Below, piece by piece: positions 1-9,960 of a DNA stretch of 64,000 bases. How positions within the stretch are numbered: position 1 is the first letter of the stretch; every line of letters starts with the position of its first letter. The notes under the pieces are model-generated. The model had not been told where the DNA came from. It ran no database searches and saw only the letters and a list, made by a program, of their open reading frames with translations. This DNA is from Apoderus coryli (taxonomy: Eukaryota > Arthropoda > Insecta > Coleoptera > Attelabidae), in contig OU452199.1 in assembly GCA_911728435.2 (NCBI GenBank), forward strand, positions 4,412,860 to 4,476,859. The letters run 5' to 3'. Made by a program: the position numbers and the translations under genes.

Positions 1-109
1 GACATATTAACAGCATCGGCGCGCTCCTTTTAGCCCTAAGAAATGTTGGTGGAAATATAGTGAAGAATTGAATGTTTAGTAGGTTATTGTTTAGGGCTGT
101 TATTATTTC

Positions 110-473
110 GGGATATTGTTTGCCAGTTGTCTTCAAAGAAATTAGGAAAACCAACCGCCGAAGACGGATCACTCTTCACCACGACAATGCGAGCTCTCAC
201 ACATCGGCTCAAACAACTGCATGTTTGAGCACCCAAAACATCGATTTGATGAGTCATCCGCCGTATAGTCCTGACTTGGCATCGAACGACTTCTTTTTAT
301 TCCCGTAGGTAAAAAACAAACTGAGAGGTCAACGTTTTTCGATACCTGAAGAAGCATTCAGAATGCATGTTTTGGAGATACCTCAATCAGAGTGGCAAAA
401 GTGCTTCGACAACTGGTTCAAACGCATGCAAAAGTGTATAGATCTTCATGGGGAATATTTTGAACAACAATAA
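110..473 (+). pseudogene. mariner (DD34D) transposase, C-terminal relic
   Basis: This is the C-terminal part of a mariner transposase, the nuclear DNA cut-and-paste enzyme of Tc1/mariner elements. The frame reads ITLHHDNASSHTS and then HPPYSPDLASNDFFLFP. The HDN and SND aspartates are separated by 34 residues, the DD34D spacing of true mariners. A TAG at 306-308 interrupts the frame, but the same frame continues KNKLRGQRFS and ends with QKCIDLHGEYF and a TAA near 471. The first catalytic Asp and the DNA-binding domain are missing; upstream of about 110 the similarity fades. It is a dead copy. The family is certain from the motifs; the subfamily is not determined. Confidence 0.85.
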
Positions 474-607
474 AGTGATTTTCGATGATTAATATTTGTT
501 TTTGTTCTCTAATCCCGAAATATAAAAAGCAACCCTCGTAGATGTAGAATCTCGTTTGGGTTAGGTGCTTTGTTGTTTTTTCTGCCTCAATTGTCACTAT
601 TTTCAAG

Positions 608-1150
608 AAAGGGGTTAGATCCGTATGTGGAAACTATCGTGGTTCTTCCTCCATCGCCGGAAAAGTTCTTGCAAGAATTTTGTCCAACCGTCTTCTCTCA
701 CTCTCGGAAGGGCGCATGCGGGAACACAATGTGGTTTTAGACCCAACAGGGGTAGAACGGACATGATATTTAGTGCCAGGAAAACTCACGGTAACAAAAT
801 CGTCCTCTATATGTGGCTCTGTGGAGGATATTGGGGCTCAAAGCAGCAGTTCTCAACAGCAGCAGATCGGGAGAGCCCTTTCCAATAACAACTGGCGTAA
901 AGCAGAGTTATGTCATTGCACCGAATTTGTTTTTGATGTTTGTGGGAACGGTCTTTCAACTTGTTAAGGATGAAATGCCGGAGGGAATAGAGTAGAGTGT
1001 TCAACTTTAGTAGACTGCAAGCTGGGATGAAGATCGTATCCACATCAGTTATTGAGCTTCAATACGCGGATGACAATGTTGTCCTAGCTGATACAGAAGA
1101 GGATATTCAATATATACTCAATGCATTTAACAGCGGATCTATCGGGGTTG
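608..1150 (+). pseudogene. non-LTR retrotransposon reverse transcriptase relic
   Basis: This is a decayed LINE reverse transcriptase read in shifting plus-strand frames. An early piece reads SVCGNYRGSSSIAGKVLARIL, matching the NYRGI..LLS..GK..ARIL block of insect LINEs. QCGFRPNRGRTDMIFSAR follows at about 728-780 in another frame. After several frameshifts, FNFSRLQAG and IELQYADDNVVLADTEEDIQ (about 1000-1110) carry the catalytic YADD box. At least three frameshifts and a large loss between the FRP and YADD boxes make it inactive. The clade was not resolved. Confidence 0.7.
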
Positions 1151-1294
1151 AACTGACAGATTCTCGACCAGCCTGCACCAAAAACTGTGGCTGCAACGCT
1201 GCCGCTGCTTGTTTTCAGAGCGTTCTAAGTCTGGGACAAAAAGTGTACCAAATTCGTACAAAATGTACTGAATGCCGGGAAATTTAAAAAAATA

Positions 1295-1666
1295 CCTCCT
1301 TGAATAGAATCTGCCAGATACTTCAGGAGCCTCCTTTGAACCGATTCGACCGCAAACATATGACTATTTGTACTATGGATTCCAGAAAATCGATCAAAAT
1401 TCAAGTCTAGATCGCACGAACGCATAATACAATAATTTAATCTTGCATTTTGATATATTGAGTGGTAGTCGGTGTGCTGAACACCATCTACAGAGTCTAT
1501 TCACATCATTTTGAAGAGAAATACAACCACTATCCGTCTCAATGTCCTGGAAGATGTTCAGATCGTCAGCTGTTGCAAGCTTGCCACAGGTAATTGAATC
1601 AATCAAGTCGTTAATAAATACAATAAACAAAAGTGGTCCTAAGTTAGAACCTTGGGGCACTCCCAA
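1295..1666 (-). pseudogene. jockey-like LINE reverse transcriptase fragment
   Basis: This minus-strand fragment starts at MGVPQGSNLGPLLFIVFINDL (RT motif 4 region). It runs through a mutated active-site box, TADDLNIF in place of YADD, to NISKCK. Then a shift gives the thumb-like stretch FVRSRLEF and, in another frame, HMFAVESVQRRLLKYL. It ends against the opposite-strand LINE relic, so two LINE remnants abut tail to tail. The loss of the Tyr of YADD, the frameshift and the truncation show it is dead. Confidence 0.75.
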
Positions 1667-1689
1667 TATTCATTAAATGTTAAAAATGC

Positions 1690-2296
1690 ATAATGGATAG
1701 AAACGTTACATACCTAATTTATTTTTATGGATAACTCTTGACGTTTTCGAGGAAAAAATTCTATATTTTGTTTGTAACAATTTACCTACGAATTATGAAT
1801 GCTGTTCATGAGTAACTGTACAAAAAATAAATCAGAAAACGTTTATTTAATTAATATTTTTTCACCCTTCACATCGGCATAGGTAATCCTTATTTAAGAC
1901 CCTTTTTTGTACACCATCTATATAATGCCTATACACTTCTAACCTTCTTAAAGCCACCCCAACAATCTTATTCAATATGCGTGTCCCGTACCCATTTTGA
2001 GAAACTTCGCAGTTGCTCTCCAGAATGTTCATTTCCATTTCTCTCTCTTTCACCCCTTCGCAAAACCAGAGCTTTCTCGCACTTCTCCCACAGGACCACA
2101 TCGCCTTTCTAACTTTCATCCTTCGACTCGAGTGCGAGCGAACACACCTTATTTATATCCCACTTTATAGATTAATGCTAGATTTTTGTAGATGTATAGG
2201 GTGGTACACAGTGAACGGAGTTTGAGGACTGACTGCGTATTATAGAGTTGTGTTTGAGCTTTTAATCATTTTACACAATGCTGTACAAATTTCTCT
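1690..2296. other. stretch with no recognised gene
   Basis: About 600 bases between two LINE fragments. A minus-strand open frame of 85 codons (1862-2119) reads through part of it without stops, but I do not recognise the product and see no splice or start context that supports it. No terminal inverted repeats or tandem repeats were found. Confidence 0.4.
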
Positions 2297-2586
2297 ATGG
2301 TAGACTTGTATGATTGTTTATTAGATTTCGTAATTTTCGTCGCTTTTTTGAACTCTATAGGGCCCCACACACCTCGTGTTTCCATGTCGGTTTCGGGACA
2401 TCTGTTCGCGTATAAATTTGACAGCAATCGATACGGTATTCAGGGAAATGCATTGAAATTATTGGAAAATTTTTCGAGTCAAAGGTGTCATAGCACAAGG
2501 ATTAATGGCTAAATATCTAATTCTTTAAGTAGCGATATTGGTGTGCCACAGGGAAGCGTCCTCGGTCCTCTGTTATTCCTTATATA
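2297..2586 (+). pseudogene. jockey-like LINE RT, upstream half, split by transposon
   Basis: The frame reads YGIQGNALKLLENF, the typical fingers/palm block of jockey-group LINEs. A stop and frame break follow near 2510, and then it reaches GVPQGSVLGPLLFLIY at 2537-2586. There it is cut by the DD41D transposon at 2587. The second half resumes at 4675. Flanking bases on both sides join in frame once one copy of the TA is removed. The LINE was already present, and probably already mutated, when the transposon landed. Confidence 0.85.
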
Positions 2587-4674
2587 CAGGGTGGTCCAAC
2601 GAAAAGTTTGCACCTAGCTTTTCTCTTTTTTTTGTAGTCGAATGCGAAAATGCTCGGACACGTCGATTTTGCTTTTGAGGGGGACACATTTTAAACATAT
2701 TTTTCGATCTGCGCCTTTAACCCCCTAGCGGGGGTGAGTAACAACCCTAAAATTTTAAATGGAAAGAGGGGTCTAATGACATATCATTTGAAAGGACACA
2801 AAATTGTCTTTCTAATGATACCCTATTTGTCGAATTTTACTAAAACAGTTAATACGAAAACGACTTTAAAGACATTAAGCCGATAATTTTGGTATTAATG
2901 AGAAATACAAATAAGTTTTAATTATTGCGAGTGAAAACACCTGCAATCGTTAGTACATTCCAATGTTTGTTAGTTTTAACATTGCTTTGTAAAAAAAGTA
3001 AACAAGCTGTTAAATTGATTTATTAAAACGTTACATTAACAAATGTTGAAAATGTGACCCATTTGATTCCATACAATAATACAGATTTTGTTCAAATCTA
3101 TTTCTAACATTTTGTAGCATATCAGGTGTTATGTTTCTGCACTCTTCTGTAATGCGTTGGCGAAGATCTTCTATGGACTCGGGCTTCGTGGCAAAACATT
3201 TATTTTTTAAGTGCCCCCAAAGAAAAAAGTCTAAAGGCGATAAATCCGGTGACCTGGCAGGCCATTCAATTGGGCCCCTCCTTCCAATCCACCGTCCAGG
3301 GAACCGGTCATCTAAGAACTGTCTTACAGGAGCCACATAGTGCGGAGGTGCTCCATCTTGCTGGAAATAAAGCCGATCAGCAGTATGATTTTGGTCATCT
3401 TCTATTATTTGTGTTATTAAAGGATCAATTGTGTCTTCAAGCATGTTTAGGTACACTTCACCAGTTAAATTTCCAGGAATAAAAAGTGGTCCTATAATAT
3501 GATTTCCTAATATGCCACACCAGACGTTTATTTTTTGAGGATACTGGGTATGAACCTCACGGAATAAATGTGGGTTACTGTCATCCCAGTAACGGCAATT
3601 GTGCCTATTTACAGCTCCATTCAAATAAAATGTGCATTCGTCGGAAAAACAAATGTTAAATAATAATTGCGGATCTTCAATTAAACGCTGGCTCATTGCT
3701 TCACAAAATTGCAGCCTTCTATCAGGATCATCCTCATTTAGTTCCTGTACTAATTTGATTTTGTACGGATGAAATTTGTACGCTTTTAAAATTCGTATTA
3801 TGGACGAACGGGAGACACCTGAGGCTTCAGCTAGTTGACGGGTACTTTGACTATGATCCATTTCAACATGCCCTAAAACAGCGACTTCCACAGCTTCATT
3901 TCTGATCGGTTTCTGCGGCTGGTGTTTTACATTACAGACAGATCCGGTATCTACAAACTTTTTAACTAACTTGCCAACGTACACATCATTCACATTTTTA
4001 TCGGGATGTCTCTCATTAAATAAGCGAGCCGTAAGTCTAGCACTACTATTATTTTGAAAATAAAGTTTAACAATTTCAACTCGTTCTAGAATGGAATAAA
4101 TCATTTTGTACGGTAAAAGTAAAATAACTTGAGAAGCAACCAAACTAAATCAATGAAAAGACTAAAATAAACGGTGTAAATTCTTTTCCTACACGTATCT
4201 GCAGTTTTTATTTCAACAAAAAACGCAAACGATTAGTGAGGAATTTAGTTCTGATAAATAAGATAGTGTTTTTGAAATCCCGTTTTTCTTCAAAGTAAAT
4301 AATTTAGAAATGATTGTAGTTGTTTTCAGTCGTAATAATTAAAACTTATTTGTATTTCTCATTAATACCAAAATTATCGGCTTAATGTCTTTAAAGTCGT
4401 TTTCGTATTAACTGTTTTAGTAAAATTCGACAAATAGGGTATCATTAGAAAGACAATTTTGTGTCCTTTCAAATGATATGTCATTAGACCCCTCTTTGCA
4501 TTTAAAATTTTAGGGTTGTTACTCACCCCCGCTAGGGGGTTAAAGGCGCAGATCGAAAAATATGTTTAAAATGTGTCCCCCTCAAAAGCAAAATCGACGT
4601 GTCCGAGCATTTTCGCATTCGACTACAAAAAAAAAGAGAAAAGCTAGGTGCAAACTTTTCGTTGGACCACCCTG
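2587..4674 (-). mobile_element. DD41D (rosa-type) Tc1/mariner transposon, copy 1
   Basis: A 2088-bp DNA transposon with terminal inverted repeats of about 343 bp (2587-2929 and 4331-4674), starting CAGGGTGGTCCAACG. It is flanked by a TA target duplication (2585-2586 and 4675-4676). It carries one intact transposase gene on the minus strand. A second copy at 40137-42209 differs at only a few positions outside a short indel in the left repeat, so both moved recently. It sits inside a LINE reverse transcriptase. Confidence 0.95.
3031..4143 (-). CDS. DD41D transposase, intact
   Basis: This is an intact 370-residue transposase that would cut the element out at its terminal repeats and paste it at TA dinucleotides in the nucleus. 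Residues 15-125 form two helix-turn-helix motifs (ERVEIVKLYFQNNSSARLTA, then STRQLAEASGVSRSSIIRIL). The catalytic triad is D168 (FSDECTFYLNG), D263 (QQDGAPPHY) and D305 (SPDLSPLDFFLWG). D263 and D305 are separated by 41 residues, the signature of the DD41D/rosa family. The length is normal for the group. Met14 (MIYSILERVEIV) is a plausible alternative start, because the first 13 residues are hydrophobic and atypical. The encoded protein is the same as that of the copy at 40567-41679. Confidence 0.95.
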   Translation of the reverse strand: MVASQVILLLPYKMIYSILERVEIVKLYFQNNSSARLTARLFNERHPDKNVNDVYVGKLVKKFVDTGSVCNVKHQPQKPIRNEAVEVAVLGHVEMDHSQSTRQLAEASGVSRSSIIRILKAYKFHPYKIKLVQELNEDDPDRRLQFCEAMSQRLIEDPQLLFNICFSDECTFYLNGAVNRHNCRYWDDSNPHLFREVHTQYPQKINVWCGILGNHIIGPLFIPGNLTGEVYLNMLEDTIDPLITQIIEDDQNHTADRLYFQQDGAPPHYVAPVRQFLDDRFPGRWIGRRGPIEWPARSPDLSPLDFFLWGHLKNKCFATKPESIEDLRQRITEECRNITPDMLQNVRNRFEQNLYYCMESNGSHFQHLLM

Positions 4675-5225
4675 TATGTTAACGACGTAAATTTGTTCTT
4701 GAAGAAAGCATTTGTGAGTTTATACGCTGACGATACGCTTGTGTCTGTCTCGGGTAAGAATTACTCCGAAACTGTACAAATTTTGAATCAGGAATTGGGT
4801 GTTTTCTATAAATTGTTATGTTACAATAAGCTTAAGTTAAACAAAGACAAAACTAAGTACATGATTTTTGGTTCGAGATCACAGTGCGATAAATTTATTA
4901 ACGAAAATCACATCATTAGTATAGATAATTGTAATATAGAAAGGGTTTGTAATATGAGATATCTGGGTGTATATCATAGAAATCTTATATTATATATGTA
5001 CTCTAGAATGCTAATTAAATCCAGCCGAATACCAAAAAGTGTAACGGGTATGCAAAGTTTTCACGATCTACGCATGCTCCTCAATATCTTATTTTCAGTA
5101 CAGAGCTGCCATATTTAAAACTATTTTGTCGTTCGCCTTACAGAATTTATGCGACATATCTGTTTTATAAATTAATCCATATGTTGCGTCATACGAAACT
5201 GCTTGACAAAATCAAATAATTAAAT
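4675..5225 (+). pseudogene. jockey-like LINE RT, downstream half
   Basis: This continues the reverse transcriptase interrupted by the DD41D element. It reads VNDVNLFLKKAF and then the catalytic LYADDTLVSVSG box, followed by the NKLKLNKDKTKYMIFGSRSQ and MRYLGV blocks. The frame then drifts after about 4975. Another frame gives FCRSPYRIYATYLFYKLIHM (about 5120-5190), typical of the LINE C-terminal region. Similarity breaks near 5225 and reappears at about 6268, so the C-terminus is itself interrupted, by the stretch holding the THAP exons. Confidence 0.8.
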
Positions 5226-5516
5226 GTTATCGGTAAAATTGCATACTGTTTAGTTTTCAGCAATATGAACGTAACATTTTTTTCCAAATCTTATTAAATT
5301 TAGGAGATTTCGCAACAGCGTCTGTTTTCGCAAATGACGTTTCTCGTAGGGGGAATATCTGTCAGAGTCGGCTTCACAACAATTCAGATAGGTTTTATAA
5401 TTGAGTTATGGTTTTATTCGTGGTATAGTTTAATTGTTGATAGATATACCTATTTGTGATTAAAATTGTTTTTAATATTTGTTATTTTGATTTTAGTTCG
5501 TTTATTTAACAAACAA

Positions 5517-6177
5517 TGAGGTGTATAGTGTTGTGGTGTAAAAATGAAGGTCTCATTCCTGGTGTTAAATATTTTCAGTAAGTTATTGTTTCGGGTTTCT
5601 AACAGTCTCAGTTTGAGTCAATATGATACCATTGACATGATACTCGTTTTTAGCTTGACAAAAAAAAGACATGATGTTTGGATGCGGGTATTGGGATCCT
5701 AGTACAGAAAATGTATGTGATGGGAATGTCATATGCAGTAAGCATTTCGCTGCAGAAGATATCATTTGTAGAGAAGACGGCACGAGGATCACCCTCGTAC
5801 CCGATGCAGTTCCCAAACTTTTGTTGAAAAGAAGAGATTATGTAAATGAGAGTGGAAGTTAAATTCTTAATCGTTTGATATCAAGACACTGTTTACTTAA
5901 AAGCAATCTATCAAAAATGCATGATATGTATGTCAAGAATATATTTCCTACGTTGTGTAGGTATACAAAGTTCGTTTGAATTCTGTTGTTAAACTGGAAT
6001 ATACTTAATTATAGAATCCTCCATGAAATTGCTGAGAATACAAGTTCTACCAACCATGTTTTGTCACAAAATACTATTGCGAGTAGTACGGATGATATGG
6101 AAGTGGTTTACATGGACACGGAAAATATTTGTGAAGTCACTGTTTCTTGCACCCCTTCTTTGAAGGCTGTAGAGAGG
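5517..6177 (+). pseudogene. THAP-domain gene remnant with intron-like gaps
   Basis: Three exon-like pieces of a THAP zinc-finger gene. The first starts ATG at 5517 and reads MRCIVLWCKNEG...GVKYF (C-x4-C), ending at a GTAAGT donor at about 5579. The second follows a TTTTAG acceptor near 5654 and reads KKRHDVWMRVLG, then, after a frameshift, VICSKHFAAEDI and DAVPKLL. These give the C-x2-H half and the AVP box of a THAP domain. The third (about 6016-6177) is acidic and ends at a GTAAGA donor. THAP domains bind DNA and occur in P-type transposases as well as in host regulators. The frameshift inside the domain suggests decay. It lies where a LINE C-terminus is interrupted, so it may belong to an inserted element; no terminal repeats were found. 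Confidence 0.6.
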
Positions 6178-6267
6178 TAAGACGCCTAAGGTGGTTGTAT
6201 AAACAAACAAATGTTATATAATAATAAAATAAATAATTAGAATGCTCATGTCCTTAAGATATTTTCC

Positions 6268-6400
6268 AGTATTAGAATTTTTACACTCGGTTTTTAATGA
6301 AGGTCTGAGACTTTTTAATGCATTGCCCGTGGGTATCCGAAGCATCAGTAATTTAAGGGAGTTTAAAAAGACAATGTATATACATTATTATATTATATTA
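6268..6400 (+). pseudogene. LINE RT C-terminal tail
   Basis: The plus frame reads EFLHSVFNEGLRLFNALPVG and then IRSISNLREFKKTMYIH. This is the standard C-terminal ending of jockey/CR1-type LINE proteins (F..G...FN.LP..I....NL..FK). It is the expected end of the LINE begun at 2297 and 4675, displaced by the THAP-bearing stretch. Confidence 0.65.
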
Positions 6401-6409
6401 TTTGAGTAG

Positions 6410-7090
6410 ATACAGATATCGAAATTTTCGAAATTCAATTCAAGGTAGTCTGAAATATTCTAATAGATCGTCACCATAGGACACCCTGTATATTAAGCTA
6501 TTCATTGTCAAGTTAACTTTCTCGAAAAATTAAATAAATTTCAAGAACTTATTGCAAAAGCTCGATAGATAAAGAAAAAAAAAACAAAACGGGCAGTCGA
6601 GCCATAGAATATCATGTAAATCTGAACAAGTTACAATCGCATGAAAAATACCATACAAACAGTATCTACATGTGGTGCCACATTACATAATTCGTCAATC
6701 AATGTCGAATTCGCAATGTCATGTGTCTATACTGCGACATATAATTTAACAACATAGCTCTGCTGTTGTAGCTCTAGTCAACTCATGAAGCGTATATATA
6801 CATGTATATACAGAGCAGCGGGTTGGAAATCCAAGCAGGCGTTGCCTGTAACAAACAGCTATAGCCCGGGATTTAAGAGACGCTGATTAATGGGATTCAA
6901 AGCTGGTTAATTCCCACCAAACGCTCTATACCAAAACTCCCGGGACCACAGCTGAGACTGTGCCGCAACGTCATTGACACATTACACTCTCCAATGTAAG
7001 TAGCGTCACAGTCTAAACGTCAATATATAATATTAGAGAGAGCGAGAGATGAATTGCCGCATGCGTATAACATTTTAGCTGTAATTTACA
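6410..7090. other. mostly low-copy DNA; short piece of a dispersed repeat
   Basis: Bases 6430-6500 match, in inverse orientation, the left end of a repeat also seen at 38540-38750 (GGACACCCTGTATATTA edge). Bases 6770-7050 are GC-richer and seen nowhere else in the window, with a CCCGGGA motif on both sides. No open frame of note. Confidence 0.4.
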
Positions 7091-7093
7091 ATC

Positions 7094-7312
7094 TTGAATA
7101 GATGGCTGCGAAACGGTCATGGAGTCCTGCGATTTGCCGGGATGGAATTGTTTTTGATGCTCTCTTGTTTATTATACTGGATGGATAAATGGGGTATCAT
7201 CTGTATTCCTTTCGTTGTAGATATACAAAAGGCATGGAGGAGAAGTTTAGGGGATAATATGAGGCTATCAGCTTTCAGAGTTAAGAAATATTTTTTCTTA
7301 TTTCACTCATAA
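7094..7312 (+). other. unrecognised open frame of 72 codons
   Basis: The frame holds a hydrophobic stretch (MELFLMLSCLLYWM) followed by IQKAWRRSLGDNMRLSAFRV and KKYFFLFH. The second part faintly recalls the DD-transposase region of piggyBac-type proteins (R..RF..I...FHF), but too weakly to name it. No splice sites or start context decide whether it is real. Confidence 0.25.
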
Positions 7313-7561
7313 ATACACAGGGTGTCCGATAGGTAGGTATAGTCCATTTTCTGAGTAACGACTGTAGTTGGTCTTAGAAGTTTTGGAAAAAGTAATCATA
7401 TCGCTCGGAAATAAATGTTAATATTCTAAGATATATCCAAGTTAACCCACATGCCAACATTCGAGAAATCGCCCTTCACACGGAATAGTTCAGAAAATTT
7501 CAAAAGATCACAAATAAATACATCCACAGACTAATTTGACAAATACATTAATTATATTTGA

Positions 7562-9337
7562 CCAGTGTGTTGGCAGTCATAAAGTACGTATTTTAAAATT
7601 ATTGATATTTGTACAGGGTGGCTCATCTCATCAGGGTGAACCAAACTTACGTTTTTTGAAATGGAAAGCCCTATTTGTTATTCCACAATTTCATTGGTTT
7701 AGACTTGACATTAATCATACCAAAATTTTAGAAAATTATACAGAGTGGTTCAAAAGTTACCATTAGTATTAAATGCAAAACATGGCCAATTCTAAGGCTT
7801 CTATACTGGAACTGAAATAGTTTAAACTCTGCTTCTTACGGGCATAGCTTTTTGATAGTTACCAACTTTTAGAAAAAGATAATTGTTAGTATATTGTGCA
7901 AAACCTGTATACAGGGTGAGTCCAAACTCAAATTTGCGTTTTACTCGAATTTTCCAAATGAGATACCCTGTATATAATATCATACACTGAAATGAAAGTT
8001 GATAAGCTTTTATTCTTATATAGCCTTTCCTATAGCTAAAACTATTAGTTTTTAAGATATTTTTCATTTATGAAATGTGGATTCATCTCCAAACAACACA
8101 AAGTCAAAAAAATCTACCTGATTGTGAATTTGTTGTTTCGCCCATTGGCAGAACATAATTCGCCAGAGATAGTCATCGGCATTTTGTTTTTATGTAGAAT
8201 TCTTTTGACTGAGCTTTGGCTTACCGATTGTTCCCGAGCAATTTCACGCGTGCTGATATGTGGATTTTCTACCACTTTTAACATTACATTCAATTAATTT
8301 TCATCATTCAAAACAGTTTTGGTCCTAGTTTGTTTCGGGTATTTTACTGATCCCGTGTTTCCAAAACGATTCATTAAGTAACCTTTGCATTGTTATCTTT
8401 TCTGGTTGCCTTCGAGCAGGATATCTTTCTTGGTAAATTCTTTGCGCAAGTAAAACATTTTGCATACATTCTCCCTATATCCAAATCATATCTATTAACT
8501 CATTTTTGGGAAAATTCATTTCAACCAAAATTTAATTTAGTAATTATTAATAAACTAATTGTTATAGGTAGGTACACTTTTGTAATAAATAGCTAATGAT
8601 TAAATGTCACTGTCATTCGATCAAATCCTTGTTGATTTAGTTGATAAATATTGCAATTATTCTACCGGTTTTGATTACGATTATGATAAATAAATAACTA
8701 ATGAAAAATAGGTTGAATTTGAAAAATATTATTTTGGTGATTTTGTGTAATGTTTTCAATAACAAATATCAAAAAAATGACCTATGCAAAATGATCACGT
8801 AAAGTCCAAATTTTCTAATATTTTTTTGTTTAAATGAAAATATCTTCAAAACTAATAGCTTTAGGTATAAGAAAGGCTATATAAGAATAAAAGCTTATCA
8901 ATTTTCCTTTCAGTTTTTGATATTATATACAGGGTATCTCATTTGGAAAATTCGAGTAAAACGCAAATTTGAGTTCGGACTCACCCTGTATACAGGTTTT
9001 GCACTATATACTAGCAATTATCTTTTTCTCAAAGTTGGTAACTATCAAAAAGCTATGCCCGTAAGAAGCAGAGTTTAAACTATTTCAGTTCCAGTATAGA
9101 AGCCTTAGAATTCGCCATGTTTTCATTTAATACTAATGGTAACTTTTGAACCACTCTGTATAATTTTCTAAAATTTTGGTATGATTAATGTCAAGTCTAA
9201 ACCAATGAAATTGTGGAATAACAAATAGGGCTTTCCATTTCAAAAAACGTAAGTTTGGTTTACCCTGATGAGATGAGCCACCCTGTACAAATATCAATAA
9301 TTTTAAAATAGGTACTTTATGACTGCCTACACACTGG
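7562..9337 (-). mobile_element. long-TIR Tc1/mariner-type transposon, decayed
   Basis: Two arms of about 508 bp (7562-8070 and 8831-9337) are inverted copies of each other with scattered mismatches; the outer ends read CCAGTGTGT. Between them lies a minus-strand transposase remnant. The layout, with long arms and the gene starting inside the loop, resembles the intact DD41D elements. The second and third catalytic motifs are gone, so this copy is internally deleted. Confidence 0.75.
8066..8500 (-). pseudogene. Tc1/mariner-type transposase, N-terminal relic
   Basis: Read on the minus strand from about 8500 downward, the frame gives NVLLAQRIYQERYPARRQPE, the first helix-turn-helix region. After a stop it gives NPHISTREIARE and SVSQSSVKRILHKN (second helix-turn-helix). 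A frameshift then leads to MFCQWAKQQIHNQVDFFDFV and LFGDESTFHK, which holds the first catalytic Asp. The two later Asp motifs are missing because the right arm of the element follows at once. The family pattern is the same as in the intact DD41D protein of this window, though sequence identity is low. Confidence 0.75.
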
Positions 9338-9414
9338 CTGCTTAGTTTTGCGTGAAATTTTTGGTCTTTGAGGTAATATCGAACTTCGACGAACTAATAA
9401 CTCACCCTGTAGAT

Positions 9415-9530
9415 ATAGTATAACATAGTAGCGGGCCTGAATGTGGCTGGGATTGCGACGAGTCGATGCCGTTTTAGCGTCAACTGACCCTTCTTATCTA
9501 TAGTTATTATTCTATGGTAATACCACCGTT
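9415..9530. repeat. dispersed repeat 'GCGACGAGTCGATGCCG', copy 1
   Basis: A core of about 100 bp (GTAGCGGGCC...GGCTGGGATTGCGACGAG...CTGACCCTTCTTATCT...TTATTATTCTATGG) recurs at 17040-17160 and 42600-42700. It has no coding potential and no obvious terminal repeats. An AT-rich TATAGATATA run precedes all three. Confidence 0.7.
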
Positions 9531-9754
9531 ATATGATCGGTGGTAACAATATCGTAGAAGGCTGTTCGTATACTCGTTTGAGGTCATTGGGAAACCCCAC
9601 AAAAAAGTAATGAAGTGGTGCGAATATTTATCAAGATACCTATAATATGTTTAGTTAAATGAGATGCCTGCCGCCACTGACATTTATTTTATAATTCGTA
9701 GATGTTATCCATATGAACTCCAAGTAGATCCGTAATTTATTCTAGAAATAAAAC

Positions 9755-9960
9755 ACGTGAAACTCAAAGCCAAATCCACATGTAATTAAAAACAAAAGCA
9801 GGAACTAGTTTCGGCTATACAGCCATCATCAGCCTAAAAAATAAAACAAAATGCCTAAAGGCAGAAGAGAAAAAAATAACAAAAAAATTGTAACAATTAT
9901 TTATTTTTAATTATATGTGGATTTGACTTTGAGTTTCACGTGTTTTATTTCTAAAATCTA
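9755..9960. repeat. palindromic remnant, Penelope-terminal-repeat-like
   Basis: The ends are inverted copies (CACGTGAAACTCAAAG and CTTTGAGTTTCACGTG) followed by AAATCCACATG / CATGTGGATTT. The left part carries a minus-strand hammerhead-like core. I infer a solo terminal-repeat remnant of a Penelope-like element from that core. Confidence 0.5.
9808..9832 (-). ncRNA. hammerhead-ribozyme-like core
   Basis: The minus strand reads CTGATGA, then T, a 4-bp stem GGCT/AGCC with loop GTAT, then GAAAC. This is the conserved hammerhead order (CUGAUGA, stem II, GAAA). Stems I and III were not confirmed. Hammerhead motifs are known from Penelope-like elements. Confidence 0.5.

Noticed and set aside
1862..2119. 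85-codon minus-strand frame with many charged residues
   Set aside because: No recognisable family, no context; it may be a fragment of a host gene or chance.
3131..3482. Plus-strand frames opposite the DD41D gene
   Set aside because: Shadows of the intact transposase on the other strand.
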